64,000 bases of DNA, taken from Chimonanthus salicifolius (lineage: Eukaryota; Streptophyta; Magnoliopsida; Laurales; Calycanthaceae). The translations under genes and the position numbers were made by a program. Each line of letters starts with the position of its first letter. Positions within the stretch are counted from its first letter, which is position 1. The DNA lies in assembly GCA_013350335.1 (NCBI GenBank), contig CM023541.1, forward strand, positions 39,114,739 through 39,178,738, written 5' to 3'. A model generated the notes under the pieces. It saw only the letters and a list, made by a program, of their open reading frames with translations. It did no database searches and had not been told where the DNA came from. Positions 1-10,433 of the stretch are shown in pieces.

Positions 1-82
1 TTGTATTCAAACCATCAATGTGAATGAAAATATTATAATAAAGCTCTGCATTTTGTATTCAAACCTTCAATATGAATGAAAA
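1..82. repeat. Short direct repeat at the window edge
   Basis: A block of about 30 bp (TTGTATTCAAACC, then TCAAT-TGAATGAAAAT) occurs at 1-30 and again at 53-82 with two substitutions, giving a period of 52 bp. It could be the edge of a longer tandem array lying outside the window. Confidence 0.6.
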
Positions 83-299
83 TAAAATGATGATGGTATC
101 ATATTGAAAACTTGATATATGTATATATGTATATATTTGAAGCGGAATGAAGTGAAAGATTGTATTGATACCAAGAAAGAAAGTAGCCCATAAAGGTGGT
201 ACAAAAGGCTTATACCGTGAAAAATAAGATCTCTTAGAAAGTAAAAGTAAAAATTACAAGAATTTCACAATCCTTTCTTCTCTATCCTCTCTTGATTTG

Positions 300-2340
300 G
301 CAAGCCACACCATTAACAAACCCTCTAACCTACTTGAAGGTAACCAGTAGCCCGATGGACATCTCTCGTTTTTCACTTGCTGACGGTATCAACCTCTAGG
401 GAGGTCTTCGAGCTCCACTGGCCCATCTAATTGCATTCATCGGATCCCTCTCTACTACTAACTCACCCCTACCATGCCTAACCCAAAGATCTTAAGTTTT
501 TCAAATTCCTAACAACTCTGCTTCGTTGGAGTCCTTAATGCTTACCAACTTCGGAAAATAAAAGATTAAACGACTCCTAGCATCTCTAGCCACACCACCT
601 ATTCCTGTTGGGCCAGGTTTTCCATAGTTGCTCCATCCACATTGATCTTAACTATGCCTTCCTTAGGGGGGAGACCACTCTATGCATTCTTCCTGTCTCA
701 CGCTCCCTTACACCCCTCTCGTGATAGATACATATTTGACAAAGAGACTTGCAAATTCTTTGCTAACTGACAACCAAGAGTTCAAACTCTAGCGGGTGCT
801 CTCAAAAATCTCCTGCACACTTCTCTCCTTGCTCTCGAAGACCCTAGAATTTCTCTCCTTCCACAAAGCCCACAAAGCAATTGCAGGAATCGGCAACCAA
901 GCTTCTTTCTTCCTATCCCTAAACCTACAAAACCTCCACCCCTTTAGATTACTAACTCAAAGTTGCTCCAATACCCTAAACAACCCATAAGCTCTAGAAA
1001 CTTGTTCCACAACATCGTGGCTACCTTGTATTCTACAACGATGTGATCCACACTTTCCCCCCACCTTGCTACAAAATCTATATATAAGGTTGTCCTCCTT
1101 TGACTTGAGGCCTTTATTCTTGAGCTGTCCTAAGGTTAGAAATCTCCCTTTAATAGCATACCACAAGCAAGCCTGTATCCTAGGTGGCTTTACACCTTTT
1201 CAAACAAGAGACGAAACCAAATTGCTACCTCTTTTAGATGAAAGGGCTAACCTCGTCCCCGTTCTGGCCGAATAACACCTAGAGGAATCTCCTATCCAGA
1301 TGCTTTCATCTTCTTCCTCACTAGATATTAGTGAGATTTCCAACAAAACTAGAAGTTCTCCCAAACTTGTTTGTTCCAGGGTTCTAAGGTCACTCCTGTA
1401 GGGTATTAAGCATGAAATCCTACCATCCTCCCAAGAGTAATACCCATGCACCAAAGCTTTTCTCTTGAGAACTATTCAAAAGAGTGCAGGATATACTAGC
1501 TTAAGTAGCTTATCGCCCACCCAAAGGTCCTCCCAGAATAAAATTCGGTCTCCTTTACCTACCATTAACCTATTGTTTTCAAAACTATCTTCCCTTACCA
1601 CTCCCCAGTATACATAAGGAACCTACAATTGTCGACCCTTCCTTTGTTGCCCTCTCACTGAGAGTTCAACCCCCCATGTCTCCTTCCACATATCTTGGCA
1701 CTAAAACCCTCCTTCTTTAAGTGTCCCTTTCTCTACCGAATAACCATAGCCACTTGCAAAGGAGGGCCTGATTCCGATTCCTCAAGGGCATTACCCAGAC
1801 CACCCTCCTCCATGGGTTTAGTTGTCTCAGACCACTTAACTAACTGTAACTTTTTCTAGCTTGTTAATGACCCCCATAGGTATATATGAGGTTAGCCAGA
1901 GCGAATTTTGATTGAAGCGATCCTCCCACAGAGCGGCAAGTAGTTCCATATCCATATCTAACAAGCTAGTCTCTTTTCCATTTTTGGATTCCATATCTTT
2001 TTGGTTTCGGGTTATCTCCAATTTGCAGGCCCAAATAAGAGAACAGTAACTTCCCGAAACGACAACCGACTATATTGGCCAAAGAGGAAAGACGTTTATG
2101 ATCTACTCCAATATCAATTACCACACTTTTGTCAAGATATATCTTTAACCCAGAAACTAGCTCAAAGCATCTAAGGATTACCTTAAAATTTAGAAATTCC
2201 CCCTTCGATGCATCGCAAAACAGAAGTGTGTCATCTACAAATTGTAGGTGAGTGATCCCAGGGCCCCCAAAAGCTACCTCAAAGCCCTGAATCATTCCCA
2301 TCTCCCTAGCTTGTCAATTAGCCTGTTAAGACCTTCTCCA
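300..2340 (-). mobile_element. L1-type LINE remnant (C-terminal half of ORF2)
   Basis: Read on the minus strand, 2301-1966 gives a reverse-transcriptase piece with the catalytic motif LQFVDDTLLFCD, then LRCFELVSGLKIYLDKS. About 1190-960 gives the RT zinc-binding domain (ACLWYAIKGRFLTLGQLKNK). 830-770 gives an ERN-RVFESKE-like linker, and 660-600 gives the VDGAT start of an RNase H domain. The order RT, zf-RVT, RNase H is that of plant L1 ORF2. Many stops and shifts show it is dead. Confidence 0.8.
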
Positions 2341-3290
2341 ATCATTCTATAGGACTAGCAAAGGAAGCTCATATATATGGATTAATTACAAGTGATCTAT
2401 ATGTATCTTATAAGGACAATGTTATGAAATTTTAATTGGATCATGAAGATGTATCATCTTTTCGTTGAACTCATATTTATATTGTCACGTTTCGCCGGAA
2501 ATTGAAAGGTTTGTAAAACTTGCATTCAAGCATATGAGTTAGCTTTATTTTTTTTTTTTTTTAAATTGTATCAAATTTTTAAGATTCCTTTCATAAGCAT
2601 AAATTTTTAATGACTATGATATTAGTTATGTATTCTAGTTGCTTGTTAACAAAATGTATTGCACGAGAATATTCATATTCTTGTTCATTTTTTTGATGCC
2701 ATTAGTTGGATGGTTAAACTTGCTTAGTTGGATGATTCTTGAGAAAATGGTAATGGCCTACAAATATGATTTGCTACCTTTTGTAGTATGACTCTTGATT
2801 ATTGGAATTACTTTTGGAGGCTGAAATCATATCTTAAACTGTTCCTTAAGCAATATGGATCATTTAAGGCAGGACGTGCGTGAATAATAACTTAATTTGA
2901 TAATTAGGTTGTCATATTTGTTTTTTTTTCTTTTGTTGTTGTCCTTTGTCATCATCTCATTCAAAGCACTGTTACCATCAAGTTTGTGCTCATATGCTAT
3001 TGGGCTAGTCAAATTGTTGGCCCACTTTGCTTAGAATCATGCAAGAAATTTATTCTTATTGGCATGGATAGGTCAAATGTTTATTATTATTTTATGAATG
3101 TTTTAAGAGAGGAAGGAAGGGGATTGTTTTAATCTTTTTAAATAGAATATTTTGGAATAGAAGTAGAGGTTGCCAAGATGTGAAGCCTTTTAGCTTATAA
3201 ATAATCTACCAAAAAAGACTGTTTAAAAAATTATTTAATTAAAATAGAATATTTTGGAGTTGAGTAGAAGTGGCCCACATGTGCTTGCAC
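2341..3290. other. AT-rich non-coding stretch
   Basis: Part of the upstream intron or flank. It contains a 15-T run near 2549-2563 and short AT-rich runs. I see no coding similarity, tandem array or terminal repeat here. Confidence 0.5.
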
Positions 3291-3499
3291 ATTAATGGTC
3301 CGCACACGTGTATTTTGGCCCAGTAGTGTGGAATTTGGTACATCAATTTTTTTACTGCTCATTATCATGAAAGCCATATGTCTCATCTATCTGGTTTGGC
3401 ACTTATCCTTGGATTTGGCAAATTTTTATTTGTGTCAATTTCATAGCTTAGTTCCATACTATGTGGTTGCAACCCTGTGTCATCGGTTTCAGTTGGGTT

Positions 3500-3760
3500 A
3501 CAGGCCTTGAGAAGATTCTCACTGGTGATAACATTTGCAAAAGATGTCCAGTAATGATTATTTGTTGCCCCTTTCTAGCTCCAAACTTTGAGGATGTGAA
3601 TCATTTGCTCATTCACTGATGTTTCTCTTTGAAATTTTGCACCTCCATTATTGATCTGTTCGACATCTCTTGGTTCATACCTGCTTCCCTTGTTCTTCAA
3701 AGGTTATTCCAGTTCTATATCACAAGGCACCTCTTCTTTTTTGCCATTACATGTTCTCTT
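3500..3760 (+). mobile_element. L1-type LINE fragment (RT zinc-binding domain)
   Basis: A + frame contains GDNICKRCP, then FEDVNHLLIH and, after a stop, FSLKFCTSIIDLFDISWFIP. This follows the plant zf-RVT pattern C-x2-C ... E-x2-HLL-HC ... FG-SWV-P. One cysteine/histidine region is shifted. It could belong to the same decayed copy as the LINE that starts near 4250, but the order of parts argues against that. Confidence 0.5.
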
Positions 3761-5189
3761 TGTGGTCGTTACTACATTGTACTTGAATCATTTAGAGGTT
3801 GTTTGCTTATTTGCTTGGAGAAAGCAATTAGAAAAAAAACTATGTTAGGGTTCCATTCATATTATGCAATAAACACAATGAAATCCAGCCTCGTGTCGGG
3901 ATGTTGAAACCAAATGTTTTGATTGTTTGCATTAAATTCTTTATTTTGATTGAAAATGAACAAAGTATTGTCTTGGCGAGAGATGAAAAACATCCCTTTT
4001 TCCTCAATAGATTTTACTATACCCACCTGTGGGAAATGGATTCCTTAGAAAGAGAGGAAAATGTCACATTTCTTGTGGTTTTGGCAAAGATCCCTCGTTT
4101 CATGGAAGATAAAAAGTTAGTCTCACTTTCCATGCTCCTTATTTTTGATAGCTGGAAAATGAGAAACAACCTTTTTGGGAAGGAGGCTTGTAAAGAAGCC
4201 CAATCTTCTGGTGACGTGCCTTTTTAGAAGGGTTTTGCTGCACTAGTCAACAAAGAAGTCATGCTCAAGATGGGTTAGTAGGACCTGATGTGGGGATGCC
4301 AAAGGTAAGAACATTTGGAAGTGGAGGCTTTGATGCTAAAAAGGTCTCTAAACAACAATCACCTATTGCAGAGGGGAACCAGGTCCTAAATTTCCCTGAC
4401 AATGAGCCTAGAGCCTGTAATCATCAATCTGAGAGTTGAAGAGATCCAAATTTGTTGGAAGGCCTGTAGAATTGAGGAAACCAAGCCTGTTGTTGTAGCT
4501 GAAACTTTGGTGGGTCAGGTTCCTAGCCCGCTGGGCAGTGGCAACATGGGTGTAAATGGTGAAGTTTCTAATTTGTAGCAGGTTGGTTCAATTCAATAGG
4601 GGCCAACTTTTTTCTCCACTCAACTGAAGAATTTCTCATGGACAATCTAGCCCAACTAAATGTACCAGGAAAGAACCTGCCCAAAATACCGAGGATTCAG
4701 TGGCAGACAAATGGCCAATACGTCGAAACTTGATGGACCACAGGAGAATGTGCACACACCATTGAGGAATCATCTAGTGGGATAGCATACGGATGATGAT
4801 GAATAGTCTAAAATAATACAACTAGGAAGGTGGTTTGGCTTGGTCTTTCAGGAGAATGAAAATGCTAGAGGCCAGTTGATGGAGCTGGAGAGTTGTGACT
4901 CTACTCAATGAAGCCTATCCTAGAATAGTCATTTGAAGTATAGAGCTTCGGGAGGTAATTTGAAACCCCCATTAATTTTATGCTTCTTGCTAAAAACTAT
5001 ATTAGACGAAGATTGAATTCTAGGAGGATTGGGGGTAGCTAACTGTTTAAACGAAGATTGTTACTTGGAATACAAGTGGGATGGGAAGTAGGAAAAACAG
5101 TTATGCTAGGCATTTGTTGAAAAAGCTGATGTGATCATGATTCAAGGGACTTAAAAGAAGTGGTTTACAAAAGACAATGTTACGGTTTG

Positions 5190-6681
5190 TGATGCAGGCA
5201 TCACACCTGATAAATCTGACGCAAGCCCAGTCGAGGACAAGTCAGCCCAATTAGATGAAATTGACGAGTTTGCTCTCATAGTTTATGCTAGAATTGATGG
5301 AGGGAAGAGAGGACCTCAAACGAAATCCAATGGACCCATTTGCACCAGAATAAAAGCCCACTTGAGCAGTTTTGGGACTGGGCCCATTTGGAGATGAGTT
5401 GGGCCTCAAAAGCTCATGAAACTAGATCCGAATGCTCTCAACCAGCTGGGCATCCGAATGGCACATCAGATGTTGACATGGAGGACACCTTGGACGCCAA
5501 CATGGCATGTGAATCTTGCAAAAATCACCAAGCTTTGGGATGGTGGAGTTGTTGGATTGATGGAGCCCAAATTAGAAGTCCCCATTTTAGTAAATGTTGG
5601 CTGGGACGTGTACAACAGATATGGGACTGATTTGGGTCATCTAAAACATGCAGAGATCTGAAATCAATGGCTGAAAATCACTGCTGAAACAGCAAGTTTA
5701 TCAGTTGGAAGTGCCGAAGATTTCGAGACAGATTTGGGCCTGAATTTAGGAGCTGTTTGCAAAGCAAGTTTACATGATGTATGGTTGAGATTTGGGGACG
5801 ATTTTCGCCCAGATTTTAGCAGCAGATATGTCCTGATTGGGGACGGATTTTGTGCATCTAGATCAAGCAAAAATGGAATGAACAACTGCTGGATTTGGAC
5901 GATGACACAGAATGGAAGGAAAGATAAAGAAGTAAGGAAGAAGATAAGGAAAGAAGAGGTGGAATCAATCCACACCAGCAAAGATGTAACTGTTCTTATT
6001 TTAAAAAGTGCTGTTTAATGTGAGGATTCCTTGCAATTAAGCTGAGCTGAGCAAAAGAGAATGAATTGGGAAGTTTTACAACCCAGAAACGAGACAGAAT
6101 TAGTGGGATAAACACGAAATAAAGATAAGAAGATTGAAGAGAGCCGACCCTGATCTTGGTTGCATCCTGATATGGGTTTTATTTATTTCTTTTAGAGTTT
6201 TATTTAAGGCCTAAAAATAAAATGATTGGCCTAGGCTGTAGGAGACTTTATTATTGAAATTTATCCAGCTTGAAGCTTTTATCTCCCACGTTTGGTGAGT
6301 GTTATTCCCTTTTGAATTTAGTTTTATATTGTGTTGAATTAAATTTTAATTCCACTTTCAAACTAATTCATTAGAAGGTTTTTGAGATTTAGTCCGAGTT
6401 CGAGCTGGATTAGTGTTCGCCCTGTCCGGATTCTCAGTGCTTTTAATTTTAATTAATAAAGTGTATTAAATCTCCGTAATTGAATCCTCGACTTCTCATT
6501 CGAGTTATATCTCAAGAACTCTAATTTCTTTGGTGAGGTTGATTCCACCTAGCCCCATCTTTCATTTTTCTTGCGAATGATCGAGAGATTTGAGGTTGGT
6601 CCTTCAGGTTTCTATCTTGAAGTCCATGATTCGGCCTAAAAGCCCGAATAAAAAATACAAATTGCAGTTTGGCCCGCATCA
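5190..6681. mobile_element. Solo-LTR-like unit inserted in the LINE
   Basis: 1492 bp bounded by TGATGC at the left and GCATCA at the right, a perfect 6 bp inverted end of TG...CA type. Flanks are GTTTG (5185-5189) and GTTTA (6682-6686), a 5 bp target duplication with one mismatch. Removing it restores the LINE endonuclease reading from NVTV to YVGISGG. It contains no gag or pol and no second LTR, so it is best read as a solo LTR of a Ty3/gypsy-type element. Its orientation is undecided. Confidence 0.72.
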
Positions 6682-6718
6682 GTTTAGGCTCCATATGTGG
6701 GAATTTCAGGTGGTCTTT

Positions 6719-7049
6719 TTTTTTTTTTTTTGAAGAGCAATTTTTCATTCAAAGAATAGGGAGAACCTCCCAACATTATAGTACAGACCCAAAAAATTGG
6801 GAAAATACAAGACACCAAGGCATCTCCAAACAAAAAGGTACAAACCCAAACAAGAGACCATCAATACAGACTCAAAACAGTCAAGAAGACTTAAAAACAT
6901 ACTCCACTGCGAAAAAAACTGAGACAGAAATCAAAAACATCTTCCACACTGTATAGAAGATCCAAAAGCATAACAAATAGACTACTGCTGCTGCCTGGGC
7001 TTCTTATCCATGTTGTGTGACTGCTCAGATTGCAGAAAAGCATGTGAAA
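6719..7049 (-). mobile_element. Poly(A) retroposon in reverse orientation with 17 bp target duplication
   Basis: The insert begins with a run of T (6716-6732), the complement of a poly(A) tail. AATTTCAGGTGGTCTTT occurs at 6702-6718 and again at 7050-7066, giving a perfect 17 bp target duplication. A third, slightly trimmed copy sits at 7084-7100, just before the LINE frame resumes. The body resembles the 3' end of a plant L1 or a truncated retroposon; no coding domain is recognised. Confidence 0.75.
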
Positions 7050-8164
7050 AATTTCAGGTGGTCTTTATTATTCAAAAACAAAAAAATTCAGGTGGTCTTT
7101 CGTTGATCTATGATATTGCTAAATTGGATAAGGTGGAGGATTGTGTTCCACCTAGAATATTTTCTACTACCCTAAATGCATAGCTTTTGCTTTGATTGCT
7201 CAGTATACTAATGTCTATGCACCGAACAATGATGGTTATAGAAATATTTTCTGGTAGGACCTTATAGCAATCTGGAATTACCCATCCATTTCATGGTGTG
7301 TTGGTGGTGATTTTACAGTGGTAAAATTCCTCCATGAGAAAAAAAAAAAAAACCTACCGCTATTCTTCTCCACATATGGAGGAATTTTTCTACCTTCATT
7401 AAAGGCAGCGAGCTTGTTGACATAACAATGTTTGGGGAGAGGTTCACTTGGTCAAACCATTAAGATAGAGTAGTGATCTGCCGTTTTAACAAATGTCTTT
7501 TCTCTCATCAATGGGCAGAGGTTTTTAAGGATGTGGGTAAGATTGGGTTGTCAAAAGAGCTATCAAATCACTACCCAGTGTTGCTAAATATTTATGTGGT
7601 TAACTGGGTAACAAAACATTTTTTATTTAATAATGCTTGGTTGGAGGTGTTTAGTTTCGTGGATATGGTCAAAGAATGGTGGGAACAATTTCATTTCAGG
7701 GGTGAGCTAGTTTTGTCCTACACAAAAAGCTACAATTCCTGAAAGCTAGACTGATGGTTTGGAATGGGGAGGTGTTCAAATCTATGGATGGCCAGAAAGA
7801 CATTGTGATGGACGAGACCACAGATTGGGATCTTATTGAAGAACAGAGACACCTCCTCCCAAAAGAGTTAGCATATAGGAGACAGTTGAAGAGAGAAATA
7901 TGGGAGTTCAACCATAGGGAGGAAATAGAGTGGATACCAAAAAACAAAGGGAATATGGCTTAATGAAGAGAACAAAAATGTGAGAATTTTCCATGTTGCC
8001 AGTGCTAGGAGGAGGATTAACACTATAAATTATTTACAAAAGAATGGAGGTATATTGGAATACCTAGGTGACATCAAGAGGGAGGTGAAATTTCGACGGT
8101 TTGGATTTTAATTAGATTGTTGATGATCAAGCTCATTGATTGGAGAGGGAGTTTGAGAAGAATG

Positions 8165-8590
8165 AGGTTAAAGGTTTTTTTTTTTTTTAAGTTTTTTTTT
8201 TTATCTTTTCTTTCATCATCCTTTTCCTTTTTACATTTTGTATTCTTTATTTTGCATTTTACTCTTCCTATGTTTATCTATTAATTTCCTTTCCTTTTCT
8301 TATTTTTCTTCTTATTTTATTTTCTTTAATTTCTCCTCTATTTTCTTTTCTTATTCTCTTGATTTTCCTTCTTCCATTTTTTATTCTTTTTGGTAGCTTT
8401 TGTATTTCAGCCTCTCTTTTTTCCCTTTTAACCTCCTTTTTGAATTTCTTCTCTCTTTTTTTCCTCCTTTTTGATTGGGCTGAAGCTTCCCTGCAAGCTT
8501 TGTGGGCTTGTGCAGATCGGGCTGAAGCATATGCTTTAATCTCGTGTTGGGCTTGGGCTTTTTACTGTGAAATTAGGCTCAAGCTTGGTG
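8165..8590. repeat. Pyrimidine-rich tract followed by GGGCT-rich sequence
   Basis: A T/C-rich run of some 300 bp leads into DNA dense in GGGCTTG and GGCTGAAG words. The same order of a long T/C tract and then GGGCTTGAG-rich DNA recurs at 41950-42960, so this is probably a dispersed repeat family. The open frames across it are low-complexity artefacts. Confidence 0.55.
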
Positions 8591-8594
8591 CAAC

Positions 8595-8802
8595 TGTAAC
8601 ACCCACCACCCACCTCAAAGTCTCACATCGATTGTGAGGTGGGTGGGATGGGAGTTTATATGAGAGAAGCCCCCCCTCCCTTGTGTGAGGCCTTTTGGGC
8701 CTGGCCATGTGGACTAGTGCCCAAGAACAAAACCGTGTCGGTCCACGTGGGGCCCAAAACGGACAATATCACACTTGGGAATGGTAGGGTCGGGTCGTTA
8801 CA
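8595..8802 (+). repeat. TRIM 5' LTR
   Basis: 208 bp, TG...CA ends. It contains the imperfect inverted pair CCACCCACCTC / GAGGTGGGTGG (8602-8647), which can fold into a hairpin around CACATCGATTGTG. Confidence 0.85.
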
Positions 8803-8901
8803 ATTGGTATCAGAGCACGGTTCAACACTCGTACTGTGTAGGCCCTCTACCTTTGTGATGTGACAGAGCCGGGGACAGCTCTGGTCTTAAGGGGGGTGGA
8901 T

Positions 8902-9095
8902 TGTAACACTCACCACCCACCTCAAAGTCCCACATCGATTGTGAGGTGGGTGGAGTAGGAGTTTATATCAGAGAAGTCCCCCCCTCCCTTGTGTGAGCCC
9001 ATGTGGGCCAGGGCCCAAGAACAAAACCGTGTGGGTCCACGTGGGGCCCAAAGTGGACAATATCACACTTGGGATGGTAGGGTCGGGTCGTTACA
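8902..9095 (+). repeat. TRIM 3' LTR
   Basis: 194 bp, TG...CA ends. It lacks about 14 bp found in the 5' copy (around GGCCTTTTGGGCCTGG) and keeps the same CCACCCACCTC hairpin. Confidence 0.85.
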
Positions 9096-9540
9096 ACAAC
9101 ACAAGCCTAGCCCGAGCCCGGTCTGTTACCATCCCTAATCACAACCACTGACTACTTTGATGATGAGACTCATGGATTCTTGAACCTTATAAAGGCATTG
9201 GATCTGTTGAAGAGTAAATGAGTCATGATTCTTTATAAAAAATTATGCATCTTGTTTATTATTTTCCAGATTGTCTTTTGGGGATTAGTCACCGCATGGA
9301 TTGCTATAGCCTAGCTATGTGAAGATTTTAAAATTATTTTTAAATGATTCTTTTCATGAAAGTTCATTCATTATTGATATTGTTAAATGAAAACTGAGGC
9401 ATGATTTTAGATGCATTCTTTTTATTGCGTTTGATTTTTTTTGTAATGATTCTCTTGTCATTGGTTGTTGCGTCATTGGATGGGACTGATTTAGCTTTTT
9501 CTTTGACGATGTTGAAAATATCTTCTATGCTTTCTCAGTT
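9096..9540. other. Non-coding intron or flank
   Basis: Apart from the TRIM target duplication at its left edge, I see no gene, element boundary or tandem structure. Confidence 0.5.
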
Positions 9541-10095
9541 CTTTGTCTAAATATAATTAAGCATTTTATTCTCTATAGTTTGTTCAGCAAGACAAATGCT
9601 TGTTGACATTGTTTCATTCTCTACTGTACCCAGTTTGTTTCGATTCTCTCAGTTTCCCTACCTACTAGTAATTTCATAATGCTAGAATTTTTTTTTTGAG
9701 CGATAACAAATTAGATTGTATTAAAAAACAAAGTCAAGTACAAGAACTTGTAAGGAGGGTTCTAAAAGGGTAAGACCCAACAAGAAACAAAAGAACAAAA
9801 AGGTACATGAAGAAAATAAAAACCTGAAAAAATCCCATCCCAAGGATTAAATCTGTCCTTTTAATGCTAGAGTTCAGCATAAGTTTACATAAAATCATTT
9901 TCTTTTATGTTTTTCTCATTTTTTATGTCAAAATATAATTAATCATTTTCTTCTCTATAGCTGCTTCAGCAATACAAATGCTTGTTGATATTCTTTCATT
10001 TTCAATTGTATCCAGTATGTTTTTATTATGTTGTCTCTCTCTTTCCCTATTTCCTACTAGTAGTTACTTTGATAAATGCTAGGGGTTTTGCATAA
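9541..10095 (+). repeat. Direct duplication of about 160 bp, left copy interrupted by a retroposon
   Basis: 9541-9690 and 9926-10080 share AAATATAATTAA-CATTTT, TTCTCTATAG, TTCAGCAA-ACAAATGCTTGTTG, and CTACTAGTA in the same order, with scattered substitutions. They are probably an old tandem duplication in the intron next to symplekin exon 1. An insert at 9690-9861 separates the copies. Confidence 0.7.
9690..9861 (-). mobile_element. Short poly(A) retroposon, reverse orientation
   Basis: It starts with a T run at 9688-9697, the complement of a poly(A) tail. TAATGCTAGA flanks it at 9677-9686 and 9862-9871, a target duplication of at least 10 bp. The body (AAAACAAAGTCAAGTACAAG and similar) resembles the 3' end of truncated plant LINEs. 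Confidence 0.65.
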
Positions 10096-10316
10096 TTTTG
10101 CACAAAATCTTGCTTCCAATCTAGAACTGCATTATTTTGTAGTTAGTTTAGAACCAACTTGTGCCTTGTGATGTTATATTACATTCTCTACCAACTTATA
10201 CCTCATATTGCATTTCACTTTTGACACTTATTTATTTAATATTAGATATACTGTTCATTCTCATAATTTAAATATGAATTTTGTATTAGCTGACTACTAT
10301 TATTGGATGTCTTCAG

Positions 10317-10433
10317 GGACACGAGTTGACATTGCGTGTCCTCTACAGGTTATTTCGAGAGGCAGAGCAGGATCACGACTTCCTCTCTGCTACAAATGCT
10401 ACTTCTGCTTATGATGCACTCCTATTGACTGTG
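10317..10433 (+). CDS. ESP4: Symplekin exon 1 of 17 visible
   Basis: 117 bp, 39 codons, opening [19 protein letters not shown]. The acceptor is CTTCAG at 10311-10316 and the donor is GTGTGT at 10434. The start is phase 0, so at least one upstream exon must exist. The 89 bp intron that follows is of normal plant size. Confidence 0.88.

Larger units (their letters stand above)
4250..8115 (+). mobile_element. L1-type LINE, ORF1-like part and ORF2 endonuclease, split by two later insertions
   Basis: ORF2 opens near 5051 with TKIVTWNTSGMGSRKNSYAR and, after a one-base shift, ADVIMIQGT, the N-terminus of an L1 apurinic-type endonuclease. The frame stops at 5189, resumes at 6682 (VGISGG across the next break), and from 7101 continues with YDIAKLDKVEDCVPP, NVYAPN, VGGDF and FTWSNH to QLKREIWEF and RRRINTINYLQKNGG near 8040. 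The first break holds the LTR-like unit 5190-6681; the second holds the retroposon 6719-7049. Stops and shifts are frequent. No RT domain follows 8115. 4250-5050 may be a degraded ORF1, but I recognise no domain in it. Confidence 0.78.
8595..9095 (+). mobile_element. TRIM (terminal-repeat retrotransposon in miniature), complete
   Basis: 501 bp in total. LTR1 is 8595-8802 and LTR2 is 8902-9095. Both run from TGTAACAC to GGGTCGTTACA and differ mainly by small indels. Next to LTR1 is the primer-binding site TGGTATCAGAGC (8805-8816), complementary to initiator methionine tRNA. Just before LTR2 is the polypurine tract AAGGGGGGTGGA (8889-8900). The internal part is only 99 bp and has no coding capacity. 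The flanks share CAAC (8591-8594 and 9097-9100), a 4-5 bp target duplication. Mobilisation would need proteins from another element. Confidence 0.9.

Noticed and set aside
5340..6018. Overlapping open frames of 81-105 residues on both strands
   Set aside because: They lie inside the solo-LTR-like unit 5190-6681 and match no domain.
8359..8863. Two adjacent open frames of 92 and 74 residues
   Set aside because: The first is a T-rich tract translation; the second lies in the TRIM LTR and primer site.
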